Assembly: GCF_005796205.1 (NCBI RefSeq)
Contig: NZ_VAHN01000001.1
Location: 248,001-312,000 of the forward strand
Source of the DNA: Pseudarthrobacter sp. NamE2
GTDB taxonomy: Bacteria; Actinomycetota; Actinomycetes; Actinomycetales; Micrococcaceae
Length of the DNA: 64,000 nt
Direction of reading: 5' to 3'
Made by a program: the position numbers and the translations under genes. Each line of letters opens with the position of its first letter. Positions within the stretch are counted from its first letter, which is position 1. A model generated the notes under the pieces. That model ran no database searches. It was not told where the DNA came from and was given only the letters and a program-made list of their open reading frames with translations. This document shows positions 28,953-38,494 of the stretch, one piece after another.

Positions 28953-29693
28953 TTAGGGATGGAGAACCTTTTTGCCCGTGAGCTTGTTCCAGCGCGCCTG
29001 GAGCCCCCACCTGGTGACGTTGATCATGGCCTCCACCACGATGTTTCCGCTCATCTTCGAAGCTCCCAGTTCGCGTTCCACGAACGTGATGGGGCGTTCT
29101 TCGATCCGCAGGCCCATCTGCGCCACGCGCCAGGCGAGGTCCACCTGGAAGCCGTAGCCCACGGAGTCCACCTGGTCCAGGTTGAGCTTTTCGAGGGTGG
29201 TCCGGCGGAAGGCGCGGTAGCCGCCCGTGACGTCCTTGATCTTCAAGCCCAGCATGAGGCGGGCGTAGGTGCTGCCCACGCGGGAAATCGCCTGGCGGTA
29301 GAGGGGCCAGTTCACGACCCGCCCGCCCGGGACCCAGCGGGAGCCCATCGCCAGGTCAGCGCCATGGTCCACGGCTTCCAGGAGTTGGGGCAGCTGTTCC
29401 GGCTGGTGCGAGCCGTCCGCGTCCATCTCCACCAGCACGTCGTAGCCGGCTTCCAGGCCCCACTTGAACCCCGCGATGTAGGCAGCGCCGAGGCCTTCCT
29501 TGCCCTTCCGGTGCAGGACGTGGACCTGGGAATCCCGGCCGGCGATAGTGTCCGCGAGCTTGCCGGTGCCGTCAGGGCTGTTGTCATCCACCACCAGCAC
29601 GTCCGACGCCGGGACAGCCGACCGAAGCCGTTCGAGGGTCTTGGGCAACGATTCCAGTTCGTTGTAGGTGGGAATGATCGTAAGGACGCGCAC
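28953..29693 (-). CDS. Polyprenol monophosphomannose synthase (GT2)
   Basis: Transfers mannose from GDP-mannose to polyprenyl phosphate on the inner membrane face, supplying donors for protein O-mannosylation and lipoglycans. The 246-residue GT-A domain shows IIPTYNELESLPKTL, VDDNSPDGT, and the metal-binding EMDADGSHQPEQL, with QVDLAWRV near the end. It lacks the transmembrane acyltransferase half (Ppm2), so it is the catalytic domain only. The GTG start is clear. Confidence 0.92.
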   Translation of the reverse strand: MRVLTIIPTYNELESLPKTLERLRSAVPASDVLVVDDNSPDGTGKLADTIAGRDSQVHVLHRKGKEGLGAAYIAGFKWGLEAGYDVLVEMDADGSHQPEQLPQLLEAVDHGADLAMGSRWVPGGRVVNWPLYRQAISRVGSTYARLMLGLKIKDVTGGYRAFRRTTLEKLNLDQVDSVGYGFQVDLAWRVAQMGLRIEERPITFVERELGASKMSGNIVVEAMINVTRWGLQARWNKLTGKKVLHP

Positions 29694-29785
29694 AAAGGGC
29701 CTTTCCTGGGAGGACGGTCGTGTGCGCCCGGCCGGTAACCCGCCGGCAGGCGCAGCTTTCCATTATAGGGCGGCGGGCTGCCGGC

Positions 29786-31441
29786 TCAGGAACGCAGTGC
29801 CGGGCTGGTGAACAGTTCGACGCCGGCGCGCACCGTCTGCAGGCACACCGGATCGTTGCCTGTATCCAGGGCAGGCAGCAGCGGGGTGCGTGCCCGCGGG
29901 TCGGTGCTCCATGACTGGACGCGCCCGTCGGCCACCTGGACCATCAGCTCCTCCACCTCCCACACGGCGAAACTGGCAGGGGCTCCCGGCACCAGCTGTC
30001 CGGCCATCGGATTGGAGTACCGCGCGGCACGCCAACCGGCCCGGGTGTGACCCAGGAACGCAGCACGGGCGGAGATCCGCTCATCCTGGTTATGGTGTTC
30101 CAGGCACGCCCGGACGCTGGACCACGGGCGCAGCGGAGTGACCGGGCTGTCGCTGCCAAAGCACACGGGCACACCTGCCGCGAAAAGGGTGGCGAAAGGA
30201 TTCATGCCCGCGCTGCGCTCCCCCAGCCGCTGCTCGTACAGTCCACCGGATCCGCCCCATTCGGCGTCGAAGGCAGGTTGGGCGCTGACCGTCACGGAGT
30301 AGCGGGCAAGCCTTTCAACAGCCGGCCGGTCCAGCATCTCCACGTGCTCGAACCGGTGGCCCGCAGCGCGCACGCGCTGCTCCCCCACCTGCTGCGCGGC
30401 GAGATCGAGGGCTGACAACGCCGCGTCGAGGCCGGCGTCTCCGATGATGTGGAAGCCGCCCTGGATGCCGGACAGGGAGCATGCGGCGAGATGCGCAGCG
30501 GCCTGCTCCACGCTCAGGTAAAGGGTGCCCCGTTCGTCCGGCGCGTCGGTGTACCCGGAGCGAAGGGCGGCAGTCCGCGAGCCCACCGAACCGTCGATGT
30601 TAAGGTCACCGGCGAGGCCGCGCAGGCCGAGGCCGAACTGTTCCACCAGGCTGCGGGCGTGCTCTTCCGAAGTTGCCAGTTCGCCCCAGTACGGGAGGAC
30701 TTCGGGAACGGGTGCACTGCCGGGTGCTGGATTGTTCCATGCTCCCGCAATGCGGAGGTCCTCCGCCCCGCCGATATGCGGTGCACCCATTTCCGCTACG
30801 GCCACGTAGCCGTTTGCCGCTGCTTCAGACAATGCACGCTGCTGGTGCCGGCGCAGGTCCTCCTGCGGCAGCCGGCGGGTCGCCTGCCGCGCCGCCGTAT
30901 GAGCGGCACGCGTGACGCGCGCACCGCCGTCGAACCCGTCCCGGCTGCTGAGCTCCGCTGTCCGGGCAAGGGACGTTGAAACCAAAGCGGAGTGGACGTC
31001 CACCCGGGACAGATAGACTGGCCGGCCAGCCGCTGCACGGTCCAGTTCCTCCGCGCTGGGCAGCGCCTGATCGGCCCAGGTGGTTTCATCCCATCCGTGC
31101 CCGAGGACAGGCCCGTCTCCGCCGGCCCTGGCAACGGCATCCAGCAGCTCCCGCGCCGAGCCAACTCCTGCAAGCTGCAGGGATTCCAGGGCGAGGCCGG
31201 TCTCGGTCAGGTGGGCATGCGAGTCGACAAATCCGGGTGCCACGAGCGCGCCGCGGAGGTCGATGACGTCCATGGAACTGTCCGCAATGGACGACGCCGC
31301 CTGCTCGGATCCCACCCACGCCACGGTATCCCCGTCCACAAGCATGGCGGTGGCAAAAGGATCGGCGGCGGTGTAAACCGAGCCGTTGCGGTAGAGAACA
31401 GCTTTGGACCGGGACGGTGCAGCGGGACCGGAATTAGGCAT
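29786..31441 (-). CDS. Amidohydrolase family protein (YtcJ-like)
   Basis: A 551-residue metal-dependent hydrolase. It has the composite beta-domain, the metal-binding VDSHAHLTETG near residue 73, GWDETTW, HIIGDAGLDAAL near 337, and GSDSPVTPLRPW near 440. YtcJ-type enzymes hydrolyse amide or imide bonds in varied substrates; the real substrate is unknown. It lies 48 bases downstream of the helicase gene on the same strand and may be co-transcribed. Confidence 0.88.
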   Translation of the reverse strand: MPNSGPAAPSRSKAVLYRNGSVYTAADPFATAMLVDGDTVAWVGSEQAASSIADSSMDVIDLRGALVAPGFVDSHAHLTETGLALESLQLAGVGSARELLDAVARAGGDGPVLGHGWDETTWADQALPSAEELDRAAAGRPVYLSRVDVHSALVSTSLARTAELSSRDGFDGGARVTRAAHTAARQATRRLPQEDLRRHQQRALSEAAANGYVAVAEMGAPHIGGAEDLRIAGAWNNPAPGSAPVPEVLPYWGELATSEEHARSLVEQFGLGLRGLAGDLNIDGSVGSRTAALRSGYTDAPDERGTLYLSVEQAAAHLAACSLSGIQGGFHIIGDAGLDAALSALDLAAQQVGEQRVRAAGHRFEHVEMLDRPAVERLARYSVTVSAQPAFDAEWGGSGGLYEQRLGERSAGMNPFATLFAAGVPVCFGSDSPVTPLRPWSSVRACLEHHNQDERISARAAFLGHTRAGWRAARYSNPMAGQLVPGAPASFAVWEVEELMVQVADGRVQSWSTDPRARTPLLPALDTGNDPVCLQTVRAGVELFTSPALRS

Positions 31442-31489
31442 GCGGGAGGGCTCCTGGGGTGGGACGAAGCGGCGCTGGGGCGGGGAAGG

Positions 31490-34393
31490 CTAAAGGACGG
31501 AGGAATAGGCCACGACGCCGCGGCGGATCATGGAGATGGCATCGGCGCAGAGCCTGGCGAGGCGGGGATCAAGGCCAGGAATCTTGGCCAGCTGGTCCAG
31601 GAGGTCCACCACCTGCTTGACCCAGCGCACAAAATCGCCTGCAGCGAGGTCCGTACCGCTCAGCACATCCTGGAGGTGGCGCCCGCGAGCCCATTTGTAC
31701 ACAGGCCAGATGAGGCCGAGTTCCGGTTCGCCGGTCAGCGGAAGCTTGTTCTCCTCTTCCACATCCTCCAGGGCAGACCACTCCCGCACCACGATGTCCA
31801 CGGCTGTTTCCAGCGAGACGCTTGGCATCCGCGGCCGGAGCCCGCGGTCCTCACGCTTGGCCTGGTAGACCAGGGCACTGGCAAGGGCAGCAACCTCGGC
31901 GGCGTCCAGGTCGTCGAAAGCGCCAAGCCGCAATGCCTGGGAAATCAGCAGATCCTTCTCGCCGTAGATCCGCCGGAGCCGCTGGCCCGCCGGACTGATG
32001 TTGAGCTGGCCTTCCCCGGCATCCTCCAGGTAGCCGTAAGCGGAGAGGACATCACAGACCCGGTCGAAGGTCTTGGCGATGGTGTTGGTGCGGCCCTGGA
32101 TCTGCCGGACCAGGCCGTCCGTCTCGCGCCGGAGCTTCCACCAGCGCTCCGACCACCGGGCGTGGTCTTCGCGTTCGCTGCATCCGTGGCAGGGATGTGC
32201 GCGGAGGGCACGCCGCAGGTCCGCGATGCGCTTTTCCTGGTTGGGCATGGCTGCGGCCCGGCCGAAATCGTTGTTGCGGTTATGGCCGGGGGCAGGGGGC
32301 CGGTTTTCCCGCAGCGCGTTCCGGGCCGATGAGGCCAGGTCCCGGCGCGACTTGGGCACCTTTGCGTTGAACGATTTGGGGATCCGGATCCTGGTAACGG
32401 GAGAGATAGGTCCCTCGATGTCATCGAAGCCGATCCTGCGGAGCTGGTTGTCGAGCGTCAGGACGGCCGGCCGCGGCTCGCGGCTGCTGTGGTCGGAGCT
32501 GAGCACGATGGCGGGGCCCGGCGCCCTGCCGCCCGGAACGTCCACCACATCGCCGGGAAGCAGCCGTGCCAGTGAATCCTCGCTCAGCGACTTCCGTGCC
32601 CTCGACTTGGTGCGCGAGGCGGAATGTTCGGCGTCCGACAGCTCCCGCCGCAGGCGCGCGTACTCGGTAAAGTCGCCCAGGTGGCAGGTCATCGATTTGG
32701 CGTACCCGGCTAGGGATTCTTCCCTGCTGCGCACCTGCCGGGCCAGGCCAACCACCGACCGGTCCGCCTGGAACTGGGCAAAGGATGACTCAAGGATCTC
32801 CCTCGCCCGGGCCCTGCCGAACTGTGCAAGGAGGTTGATGCTCATGTTGTACGTGGGCCGGAAGCTCGAGTTCAACGGGTAGGTGCGGCGGGACGCCAGG
32901 CCGGCGACGGCGGTCGGATCCGTCCCCGGCTGCCACAGGACCACTGCGTGGCCTTCGACGTCGATGCCGCGCCGTCCGGCCCGGCCGGTCAGCTGGGTGT
33001 ATTCGCCAGCGGTGATGTCCACATGGGCTTCACCGTTGAACTTGTCCAGTTTTTCAAGCACCACTGACCGGGCGGGCATGTTGACTCCGAGGGCGAGCGT
33101 TTCCGTGGCGAAGACGGCTTTGACCAGGCCGTCAGCGAAAAGCTTTTCCACCACTTCCTTGAACGTGGGCAGCATGCCGGCATGGTGGGCGGCGAAGCCA
33201 CGGATCAGGCCGTCCCGCCACGTCCAGAAGCCCAGGACGTCCAGGTCGTCGGGCGGGATGTCATGCCCTGCCTCGTCAACCCGCTGCGCGATGATCCGCT
33301 GCTCTTTCTCCGTGGTCAGCCACAGCCCGGAACCGACGCACTGGGCCACGGCCGCATCACAGCCGGCCCGGGAGAAGATGAAGGTGATGGCGGGCAGCAG
33401 GTCCATCCGGTCAAGGCTGGCGATAACCTGCGGGCGGCTTGCGGGGCGTACTCCCCGTTGGTCGCCTGCCCCGCCCGGCCGGTCGATCCCGCGCCGGCCC
33501 CGCTGGCCGCGGCCGCCGGGCCCCGACCTGGCGCGGAAGCCCTGCATGCTTTCGCTTCTCGCGACAGTCAGGAGGTCCGGGTTCACGTCGAAACCCCGGC
33601 TCCCGGCGCTGTCCTTCCTGGAGTCCGGCTTTGTATCGCCGGTGTCAACAGGCGGCGCAATCTCGTCGAACGTGGTTTCCCCGGCGAACAGGTCCATGAT
33701 CTGCCGGCCCACCATCACGTGCTGCCAGAGTGGCACGGGCCGGTGCTCGGAGACGATGATGTCTGTGTCGCCGCGGACGGTGTCCAGCCACGCACCGAAC
33801 TCCTCGGCGTTGGACACGGTGGCGCTGAGGGAGACTACCTGCACTTCGCTGGGGAGGTGGATAATCACTTCCTCCCACACGGCTCCGCGGAAGCGGTCTG
33901 CCAGGTAGTGCACCTCGTCCATCACCACGTAGCCCAGGTCGTCAAGGGTGGCGGAGTCGGCGTAGAGCATGTTGCGGAGTACCTCGGTGGTCATGACCAC
34001 CACCGGAGCGTCCCCGTTGATGCTGGTGTCGCCGGTCAGGAGCCCCACGTTGCCGGCGCCGTACTTTTCGGCCAGTTCGGTGAACTTCTGGTTGCTCAGC
34101 GCTTTGATGGGCGTGGTGTAAAAGGCCTTGAGGCCCCGCCGGAGCGCCAGGTAGATGGCGAACTCGCCCACAATGGTCTTGCCGGCTCCGGTCGGGGCTG
34201 CGACCAGCACTCCCCTGCCGTCCTGCAGTGACCGGCAGGCCTGTTTCTGGAAGTCATCCAACTCGAAGTCCAGGGTGCGGATGAACGCGCCCAGGTCCGT
34301 CGCGGCCTCGGCCCTGCGCTCTGCACTGGCGCGGTACCGTTCGGCCGGTGAGAGTTCTTCGGAATCAGGAAACGGCCCGGTGTTGGAGGACAT
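31490..34393 (-). CDS. helY: Ski2/Mtr4-like DEAD/DEAH box RNA helicase
   Basis: A 967-residue superfamily 2 helicase. Seen motifs are Q-motif-like FELDDFQKQA, Walker A AAPTGAGKT near residue 65, the DEVHYL box near 160, SLSATVSN near 194, and QLTGRAGRRG near 485. A C-terminal DSHCT-type domain occupies roughly 780-960. Actinobacterial HelY proteins are presumed RNA-processing helicases. A Gly/Arg-rich insert (near 280-310) separates the RecA lobes. The gene lies 20 bases after tatC, implying an operon. Confidence 0.94.
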   Translation of the reverse strand: MSSNTGPFPDSEELSPAERYRASAERRAEAATDLGAFIRTLDFELDDFQKQACRSLQDGRGVLVAAPTGAGKTIVGEFAIYLALRRGLKAFYTTPIKALSNQKFTELAEKYGAGNVGLLTGDTSINGDAPVVVMTTEVLRNMLYADSATLDDLGYVVMDEVHYLADRFRGAVWEEVIIHLPSEVQVVSLSATVSNAEEFGAWLDTVRGDTDIIVSEHRPVPLWQHVMVGRQIMDLFAGETTFDEIAPPVDTGDTKPDSRKDSAGSRGFDVNPDLLTVARSESMQGFRARSGPGGRGQRGRRGIDRPGGAGDQRGVRPASRPQVIASLDRMDLLPAITFIFSRAGCDAAVAQCVGSGLWLTTEKEQRIIAQRVDEAGHDIPPDDLDVLGFWTWRDGLIRGFAAHHAGMLPTFKEVVEKLFADGLVKAVFATETLALGVNMPARSVVLEKLDKFNGEAHVDITAGEYTQLTGRAGRRGIDVEGHAVVLWQPGTDPTAVAGLASRRTYPLNSSFRPTYNMSINLLAQFGRARAREILESSFAQFQADRSVVGLARQVRSREESLAGYAKSMTCHLGDFTEYARLRRELSDAEHSASRTKSRARKSLSEDSLARLLPGDVVDVPGGRAPGPAIVLSSDHSSREPRPAVLTLDNQLRRIGFDDIEGPISPVTRIRIPKSFNAKVPKSRRDLASSARNALRENRPPAPGHNRNNDFGRAAAMPNQEKRIADLRRALRAHPCHGCSEREDHARWSERWWKLRRETDGLVRQIQGRTNTIAKTFDRVCDVLSAYGYLEDAGEGQLNISPAGQRLRRIYGEKDLLISQALRLGAFDDLDAAEVAALASALVYQAKREDRGLRPRMPSVSLETAVDIVVREWSALEDVEEENKLPLTGEPELGLIWPVYKWARGRHLQDVLSGTDLAAGDFVRWVKQVVDLLDQLAKIPGLDPRLARLCADAISMIRRGVVAYSSVL

Positions 34394-34412
34394 ACACCAA
34401 GCCTAATGGGAC

Positions 34413-35249
34413 TTAGAGGTTCTTCAGCTCACTGCTTGGGGTGGCGATGTCGGCCGCGGCCTCGGTCTCGGCCGCCCTTCTGGCCTCGCGGCGGGCACGG
34501 CGCTTGTCATTCATGAGGCAGATACCGATGGCAGCGAAGAACAGCACCAGCAGCGGTCCCGCCAGCATGAACATTGAAATCGCATCCGCGCCGGGAGCGG
34601 CGATGGCGGCCAGGACGAAGACCAGGAACACCGTGATGCGCCACGCCTTCAGGATGGTCCGGCCGGAGATGACGCCGGCCATGTTGACGCCCACGAGAAC
34701 CACGGGGACCAGGAACGCGATGCCCAGGACCAGCACCATCCGCGTCACGAACTCGATGTACGTTCGTGCGTCGATCACGCTGGAAGATCCGTCGGGCGTG
34801 AACTGGGTCAGGGCCCGGACCACCTGGGGTACCACGAGCCATCCGGCCCAGATCCCGGCGAGGAACAGCGGGACGGCGGCGGCCATGTAGCCGAGTGTGT
34901 ACCGGCGCTCCTTGGACGTCAGGCCCGGGGTTATGAACGCCCAGAGCTGGTAGATCCAGATGGGGCTGGAAATGACGGCCCCGATCAAGAGCGACATCTG
35001 GAGCTTGAAGTCGAAGGGCGAGGCAATCGTCCCGAAGTTGATAGCCGAAAGTCCCCCGGTCTGCTGGGAAATCCGGTTGACGGGGTCGGCCAGCGCCTTC
35101 AGCAGCGGATCGTAAAGTATCCAGCCCCCGACGCCGCCGATGACGACACCAATCGCCGACTTGATCAGCCGGTTCTTGAGTTCCTTGAGGTGGTCCCAGA
35201 GGGACATCCGCCCCTCGGGGTTGGCTTTACGGGCCCGCGACAGTGCCAC
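34413..35249 (-). CDS. tatC: Sec-independent protein translocase TatC
   Basis: TatC is the twin-arginine signal receptor. The 278-residue protein begins with MSLWDHLKELKNRLIKS after a 14-residue lead and has six helices, among them the first periplasmic turn with FDFKLQMSLLIGAV and the core WQ-like IYQLWAFITPGLTSKERR. A charged C-terminal tail follows. It ends six bases before tatA on the same strand in reverse gene order. Translocated Rieske-like proteins in this window could be clients. Confidence 0.96.
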   Translation of the reverse strand: MALSRARKANPEGRMSLWDHLKELKNRLIKSAIGVVIGGVGGWILYDPLLKALADPVNRISQQTGGLSAINFGTIASPFDFKLQMSLLIGAVISSPIWIYQLWAFITPGLTSKERRYTLGYMAAAVPLFLAGIWAGWLVVPQVVRALTQFTPDGSSSVIDARTYIEFVTRMVLVLGIAFLVPVVLVGVNMAGVISGRTILKAWRITVFLVFVLAAIAAPGADAISMFMLAGPLLVLFFAAIGICLMNDKRRARREARRAAETEAAADIATPSSELKNL

Positions 35250-35255
35250 TGGGGG

Positions 35256-35528
35256 TCAGGCGCGGTTCGACGGCGGAACGTCCGTGCCGTCTGTCGGCTC
35301 ACCGGGCTTCGCCTTGGGGTGGTTCACGATGGTGCCCTCCACCGGACCGGAAGCGTCGGTGGTATCGGTTTTGCCGTCATTCTTCATCTCCTTGACCTCG
35401 GACTTGATGATCCGCATGGACTGTCCGAGGCTGCGTGCCATGGCCGGAAGCTTGGGCGCGGCGAAGAGAAGCAAAGCGACAACGATGATAATGACGATGG
35501 GCCAGGGGCCATCAAAGAGTCTTCCCAT
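35256..35528 (-). CDS. tatA: Sec-independent protein translocase TatA
   Basis: TatA oligomers form the pore for folded proteins. The 90-residue protein has a single N-terminal helix (WPIVIIIVVALLLFAAPKLP) followed by an amphipathic helix (MARSLGQSMRIIKSEVKEMK) and a hydrophilic tail. The FG hinge is replaced by the AP-KLP turn, usual for actinobacteria. It precedes tatC by six bases. Confidence 0.95.
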   Translation of the reverse strand: MGRLFDGPWPIVIIIVVALLLFAAPKLPAMARSLGQSMRIIKSEVKEMKNDGKTDTTDASGPVEGTIVNHPKAKPGEPTDGTDVPPSNRA

Positions 35529-35560
35529 GGGAAATCCTTTCCTCTAAATACATCCTACTT

Positions 35561-35908
35561 CTATGTGAAGTCGAGATCCCCGAGCGCCTGTGGCTGGCCC
35601 CGGTCCGCCTTGCGCTGGACCCTCCTGCGGCGGCGATCTTCCCGCCGTGCTGATGTGGATGCCTCGTAATCATGTCGCATGTCTGCGGGTGAGGCAAAAA
35701 CAGCAGAGCCCGCCGCCGGGCCGGCAGCCGCGGCAGTTTCTGCGGGTTCCGGAAGCGGACCCAGCCTGCCCAGTTTCTCGCCGGCTGCGCCCAGGTCCTT
35801 GACCGTTGCCATGAACTTCCGGAAAAGACGGATACCCAAAAGGGCATAGAACAACAGGGAGACGGCAACCAGCGCCACCCACAAAAGGATCCAGGACCAC
35901 CAAGGCAT
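35561..35908 (-). CDS. Small single-pass membrane protein between pafBC and tatA
   Basis: A 115-residue protein with one N-terminal helix (WILLWVALVAVSLLFYALLGIRLF), then a coiled region (FMATVKDLGAAGEKLGRL), an Ala/Pro-rich segment and a basic tail (RREDRRRRRVQRK). No family name is certain. I chose ATG 35908: the longer ORF to 36349 overlaps pafBC and is a shadow. It begins ten bases after pafBC and precedes tatA by 32 bases, so all three probably share a transcript. Confidence 0.75.
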   Translation of the reverse strand: MPWWSWILLWVALVAVSLLFYALLGIRLFRKFMATVKDLGAAGEKLGRLGPLPEPAETAAAAGPAAGSAVFASPADMRHDYEASTSARREDRRRRRVQRKADRGQPQALGDLDFT

Positions 35909-35918
35909 GCTGAGAAGT

Positions 35919-37901
35919 CTATCCGCCGTAGCTTGCCAGTGATGCGTCCAGCCAGTCCTGCGCCGCTCCGGCCACTTCAGCCGGTGCGATGATGCGGGCG
36001 GCGCCCCCGTGCTGGGCAACGAACATCGGCAGCCAGGCGGTGTTGCCGAACCGGACCTCGGCCACCAGACCGCCGTCGGGAAGTTCCGCCGTCCGCTCCG
36101 CGTAGTAGTCGTCCGCCAGTCCCCTCCCCTGCCGGGTGAGCTGGAGGATAACCGTAGTGTCGTCGTCGTTCGGTGTGAACAGCTTGACCGGGACCCCTGT
36201 CCCCGGAGTGATGTCCACCGACGCCAGCCGGCCGTTCGGACGGACGTCCTCGATCCGGTCAAGGCGGAAATTCCGCAGCCCTTGGACAAGGTGGCAGTAG
36301 GCCTCAAAGTACCAGGTATTGTCCAGTGAATAAAGCCGTATTGGATCAACGTCCCGTTCGGTCACCTTGTCCCGTTGCGGAGACAGGTAGGTCAGGTGCA
36401 GCTGCTCCCGGCTCTCGATGGCCTGGCGGACGACGGAGTGGGTGGCGGCGTCCGCAGGCCCGATCCGGGGCCCGGCGAGCGATGCCGCGCGCAGCCCTTC
36501 CTGCCCTGCCGCTGCCAGCAGTTTGAGGGTTACCGATTCGAGTGTGCCGCCCTCGGCGATGCCTGGCAGTCCGTTGAGGGTTTCCAGGCCTGTCAGCAGG
36601 GCGCATGCCTCGTCCACCGTGAACCGCACGGGTCTCTTGAAGTCCAGGTCCTGGGTAATGAAGACATGGTCGTTTTCCCACTGGATGTCCAGGAGGTCGT
36701 CCGGGTAGCCCTCGGGCAGGCCTGAGCAGATGAGGATCCGGAGGTCGTCCTCAAGCTCCTTGCGGGTTACCCCGAAGCGGCTGGCGACCTCCTGGATGTG
36801 CAGGCCCTGGTTATGCACCAGGAAGGGCACCAGCTGAAGCATCCGCTTGAGCTGGTCCTCCGAAGTCCGGGGCCGGGCCGTCCGCGGGCGGACGGGCGGG
36901 AAAGAGTACTCAGGCACCGGCGAGGCGCTGAAGTCCGCTGCCGCACGAAGCCTGCGGCCCACTGCGGCTGCAAGCTCCTCCGGTGCGGCCGCCACGGCGT
37001 CGGGCCCGTAGGAAGCCAGTTCCTCGGCCAGGACCTCCGGATCCCGGAACTGGATGGCCAGCCGATCGTAGCCTGGCCGGGCCGCCGCAGGGGCGGCCGG
37101 GACACTTTCCAGCGCCCGGCGGCGGAGGGCGAGCAAGCGTCCTTCCCTGACATCGACGACGGCGGTGCGCAGCGGCAGTTCCGGCAGGCGGTCAAGTTCC
37201 TTCCGGACGTCGAAGTCCGCAGGAGGTGAGTAACGTTCCCGTTCCAGGATGATGACTGCGCCGGTCAGGCGTGACAACCGGAAGTGCCGGGGCGCCTGCC
37301 GGGCCCGGTCAAAGCCCACAAGGTACCACTGCCCGAACCTGCTGCCGAGGCCCCAGGGTTCGACAGTCCGCTGCTCTTCCTTGCCCGTGCTTCCGGCCAG
37401 GTACCGGAACGTCACGGGGTGCCCGGCGTGCATGGCGTTGACCAGGTCATCAAATGCCTGCCCTGCGGGCTTGATACGGGGCTGGAGTCCGGCAGGCAGT
37501 TCCACCTCGGACATCCGCCCCGACGCCTGGAGCTTGCGAAGGGCGCTCTTGGCGGCTGAGCCGAGGGCGGCACGTTCCCACAGCTGCGAAGCCAGAAGAA
37601 GGACGGTCCACTCTTCCGGGTCCAGCTGCACGTCCGGAAGCCGGTTCGATTCCTTGCCGATCCGGTAGCGGGTGGTGGCGGGGTCGTCCTCGCTCCAGCC
37701 CCGCTCCGTCAGCGTTTCCACATCGAAGCCGAACTGGCGCAGGTCATTCTTGTCGCGTTCGAACATCCGGCCGAAGGCGACATCGTTGCCTGAGGTATCG
37801 TGATAGACCTTGTCCCGCAGTTCGCTGCGGCGGAGGCCGTACCGCGTGTTCAGGAGCGCGATCAGCAGGTTGAGGAGTCGTTCTGTGCGGGATGCGGACA
37901 C
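35919..37901 (-). CDS. pafBC: PafBC, fused WYL-domain DNA-damage transcription activator
   Basis: A 660-residue fusion of the PafB and PafC halves that in mycobacteria form a heterodimer activating the RecA-independent DNA-damage response. Each half has a winged helix (SASRTERLLNLLIALLNTRYGL, and TSEDQLKRMLQLVPFLVHNQG near 365), a WYL domain (PVTFRYLAG; LHLTYLSPQRDKVTER) and a WCX tail. Natural fusions are known in Arthrobacter. GTG 37901 is preceded by TAACGT seven bases upstream, suggesting a leaderless message. Confidence 0.94.
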   Translation of the reverse strand: MSASRTERLLNLLIALLNTRYGLRRSELRDKVYHDTSGNDVAFGRMFERDKNDLRQFGFDVETLTERGWSEDDPATTRYRIGKESNRLPDVQLDPEEWTVLLLASQLWERAALGSAAKSALRKLQASGRMSEVELPAGLQPRIKPAGQAFDDLVNAMHAGHPVTFRYLAGSTGKEEQRTVEPWGLGSRFGQWYLVGFDRARQAPRHFRLSRLTGAVIILERERYSPPADFDVRKELDRLPELPLRTAVVDVREGRLLALRRRALESVPAAPAAARPGYDRLAIQFRDPEVLAEELASYGPDAVAAAPEELAAAVGRRLRAAADFSASPVPEYSFPPVRPRTARPRTSEDQLKRMLQLVPFLVHNQGLHIQEVASRFGVTRKELEDDLRILICSGLPEGYPDDLLDIQWENDHVFITQDLDFKRPVRFTVDEACALLTGLETLNGLPGIAEGGTLESVTLKLLAAAGQEGLRAASLAGPRIGPADAATHSVVRQAIESREQLHLTYLSPQRDKVTERDVDPIRLYSLDNTWYFEAYCHLVQGLRNFRLDRIEDVRPNGRLASVDITPGTGVPVKLFTPNDDDTTVILQLTRQGRGLADDYYAERTAELPDGGLVAEVRFGNTAWLPMFVAQHGGAARIIAPAEVAGAAQDWLDASLASYGG

Positions 37902-37937
37902 TCTGGTTACGTTACTAAACTCCCGGCGGAACGCAGA

Positions 37938-37983
37938 AAAGCGCGGCAACATCCGGACTACTGTCCGGATGTTGCCGCGCTTT
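37938..37983 (-). terminator. Terminator downstream of the FKBP genes
   Basis: Twenty-base perfect arms (37938-37957 and 37964-37983) around a six-base loop, followed on the reverse strand by a T-run, 51 bases after the FKBP stop. It separates the proteasome/FKBP transcription unit from pafBC. Confidence 0.88.
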
Positions 37984-38034
37984 CGCTGGTGGAACCGGGA
38001 TGCCGTTACTGCTGCACTGCGGCCGGCACCCGGA

Positions 38035-38430
38035 TCAGCGGATGCCGACCAGGTCCACCACGAAGATCAGGGCCTCGTTCGGCTTGATGGCGCCGCCGGC
38101 GCCGCGGGAGCCGTACGCCAGCTCGGAGGGGATCTCCAGCCGGCGGCGGCCGCCCACCTTCATGCCCAGCAGGCCCTGGTCCCAGCCCTGGATGACCTGG
38201 CCGACGCCGACGCGGAAGTCCAGGGGTGCCCCGCGGTTCCAGGAGGCGTCGAATTCTTCGCCGGTGGACCAGGCCACGCCGACGTAGTGGGTGGACACGG
38301 TGTCGCCGGCCTTGGCTTCCCGGCCGTCGCCCTCAATGAGGTCGGTGATGACCAGTTCGGTGGGGACGTCGCCTTCCGGGAAATCGATCTCGGGCTTCTG
38401 GCGGTCGAACTGGCGCTGACCAAATGACAT
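38035..38430 (-). CDS. FKBP-type peptidyl-prolyl isomerase (cytoplasmic)
   Basis: A 131-residue single-domain FKBP. Its binding-pocket segments are THYVGVAWSTGEEFDASWNRG, VIQGWDQGLLGMKVGGRRRLEIP and LIFVVDLVGI. With no signal peptide it should isomerise X-Pro bonds in the cytoplasm. ATG 38430 follows AAAGGAG. It is the last gene before the terminator, 64 bases after the lipoprotein FKBP. Confidence 0.94.
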   Translation of the reverse strand: MSFGQRQFDRQKPEIDFPEGDVPTELVITDLIEGDGREAKAGDTVSTHYVGVAWSTGEEFDASWNRGAPLDFRVGVGQVIQGWDQGLLGMKVGGRRRLEIPSELAYGSRGAGGAIKPNEALIFVVDLVGIR

Positions 38431-38494
38431 GGCTACTCCTTTGTGTGGGGCTGTGTTGATTACCGCGGAAGCCGCGGTCTGGTTGTAAGTCTTG

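Noticed and set aside
35561..36349. Extended 262-codon version of the small membrane protein
   Set aside because: The upstream part is the pafBC frame read out of phase; the real start is at 35908.
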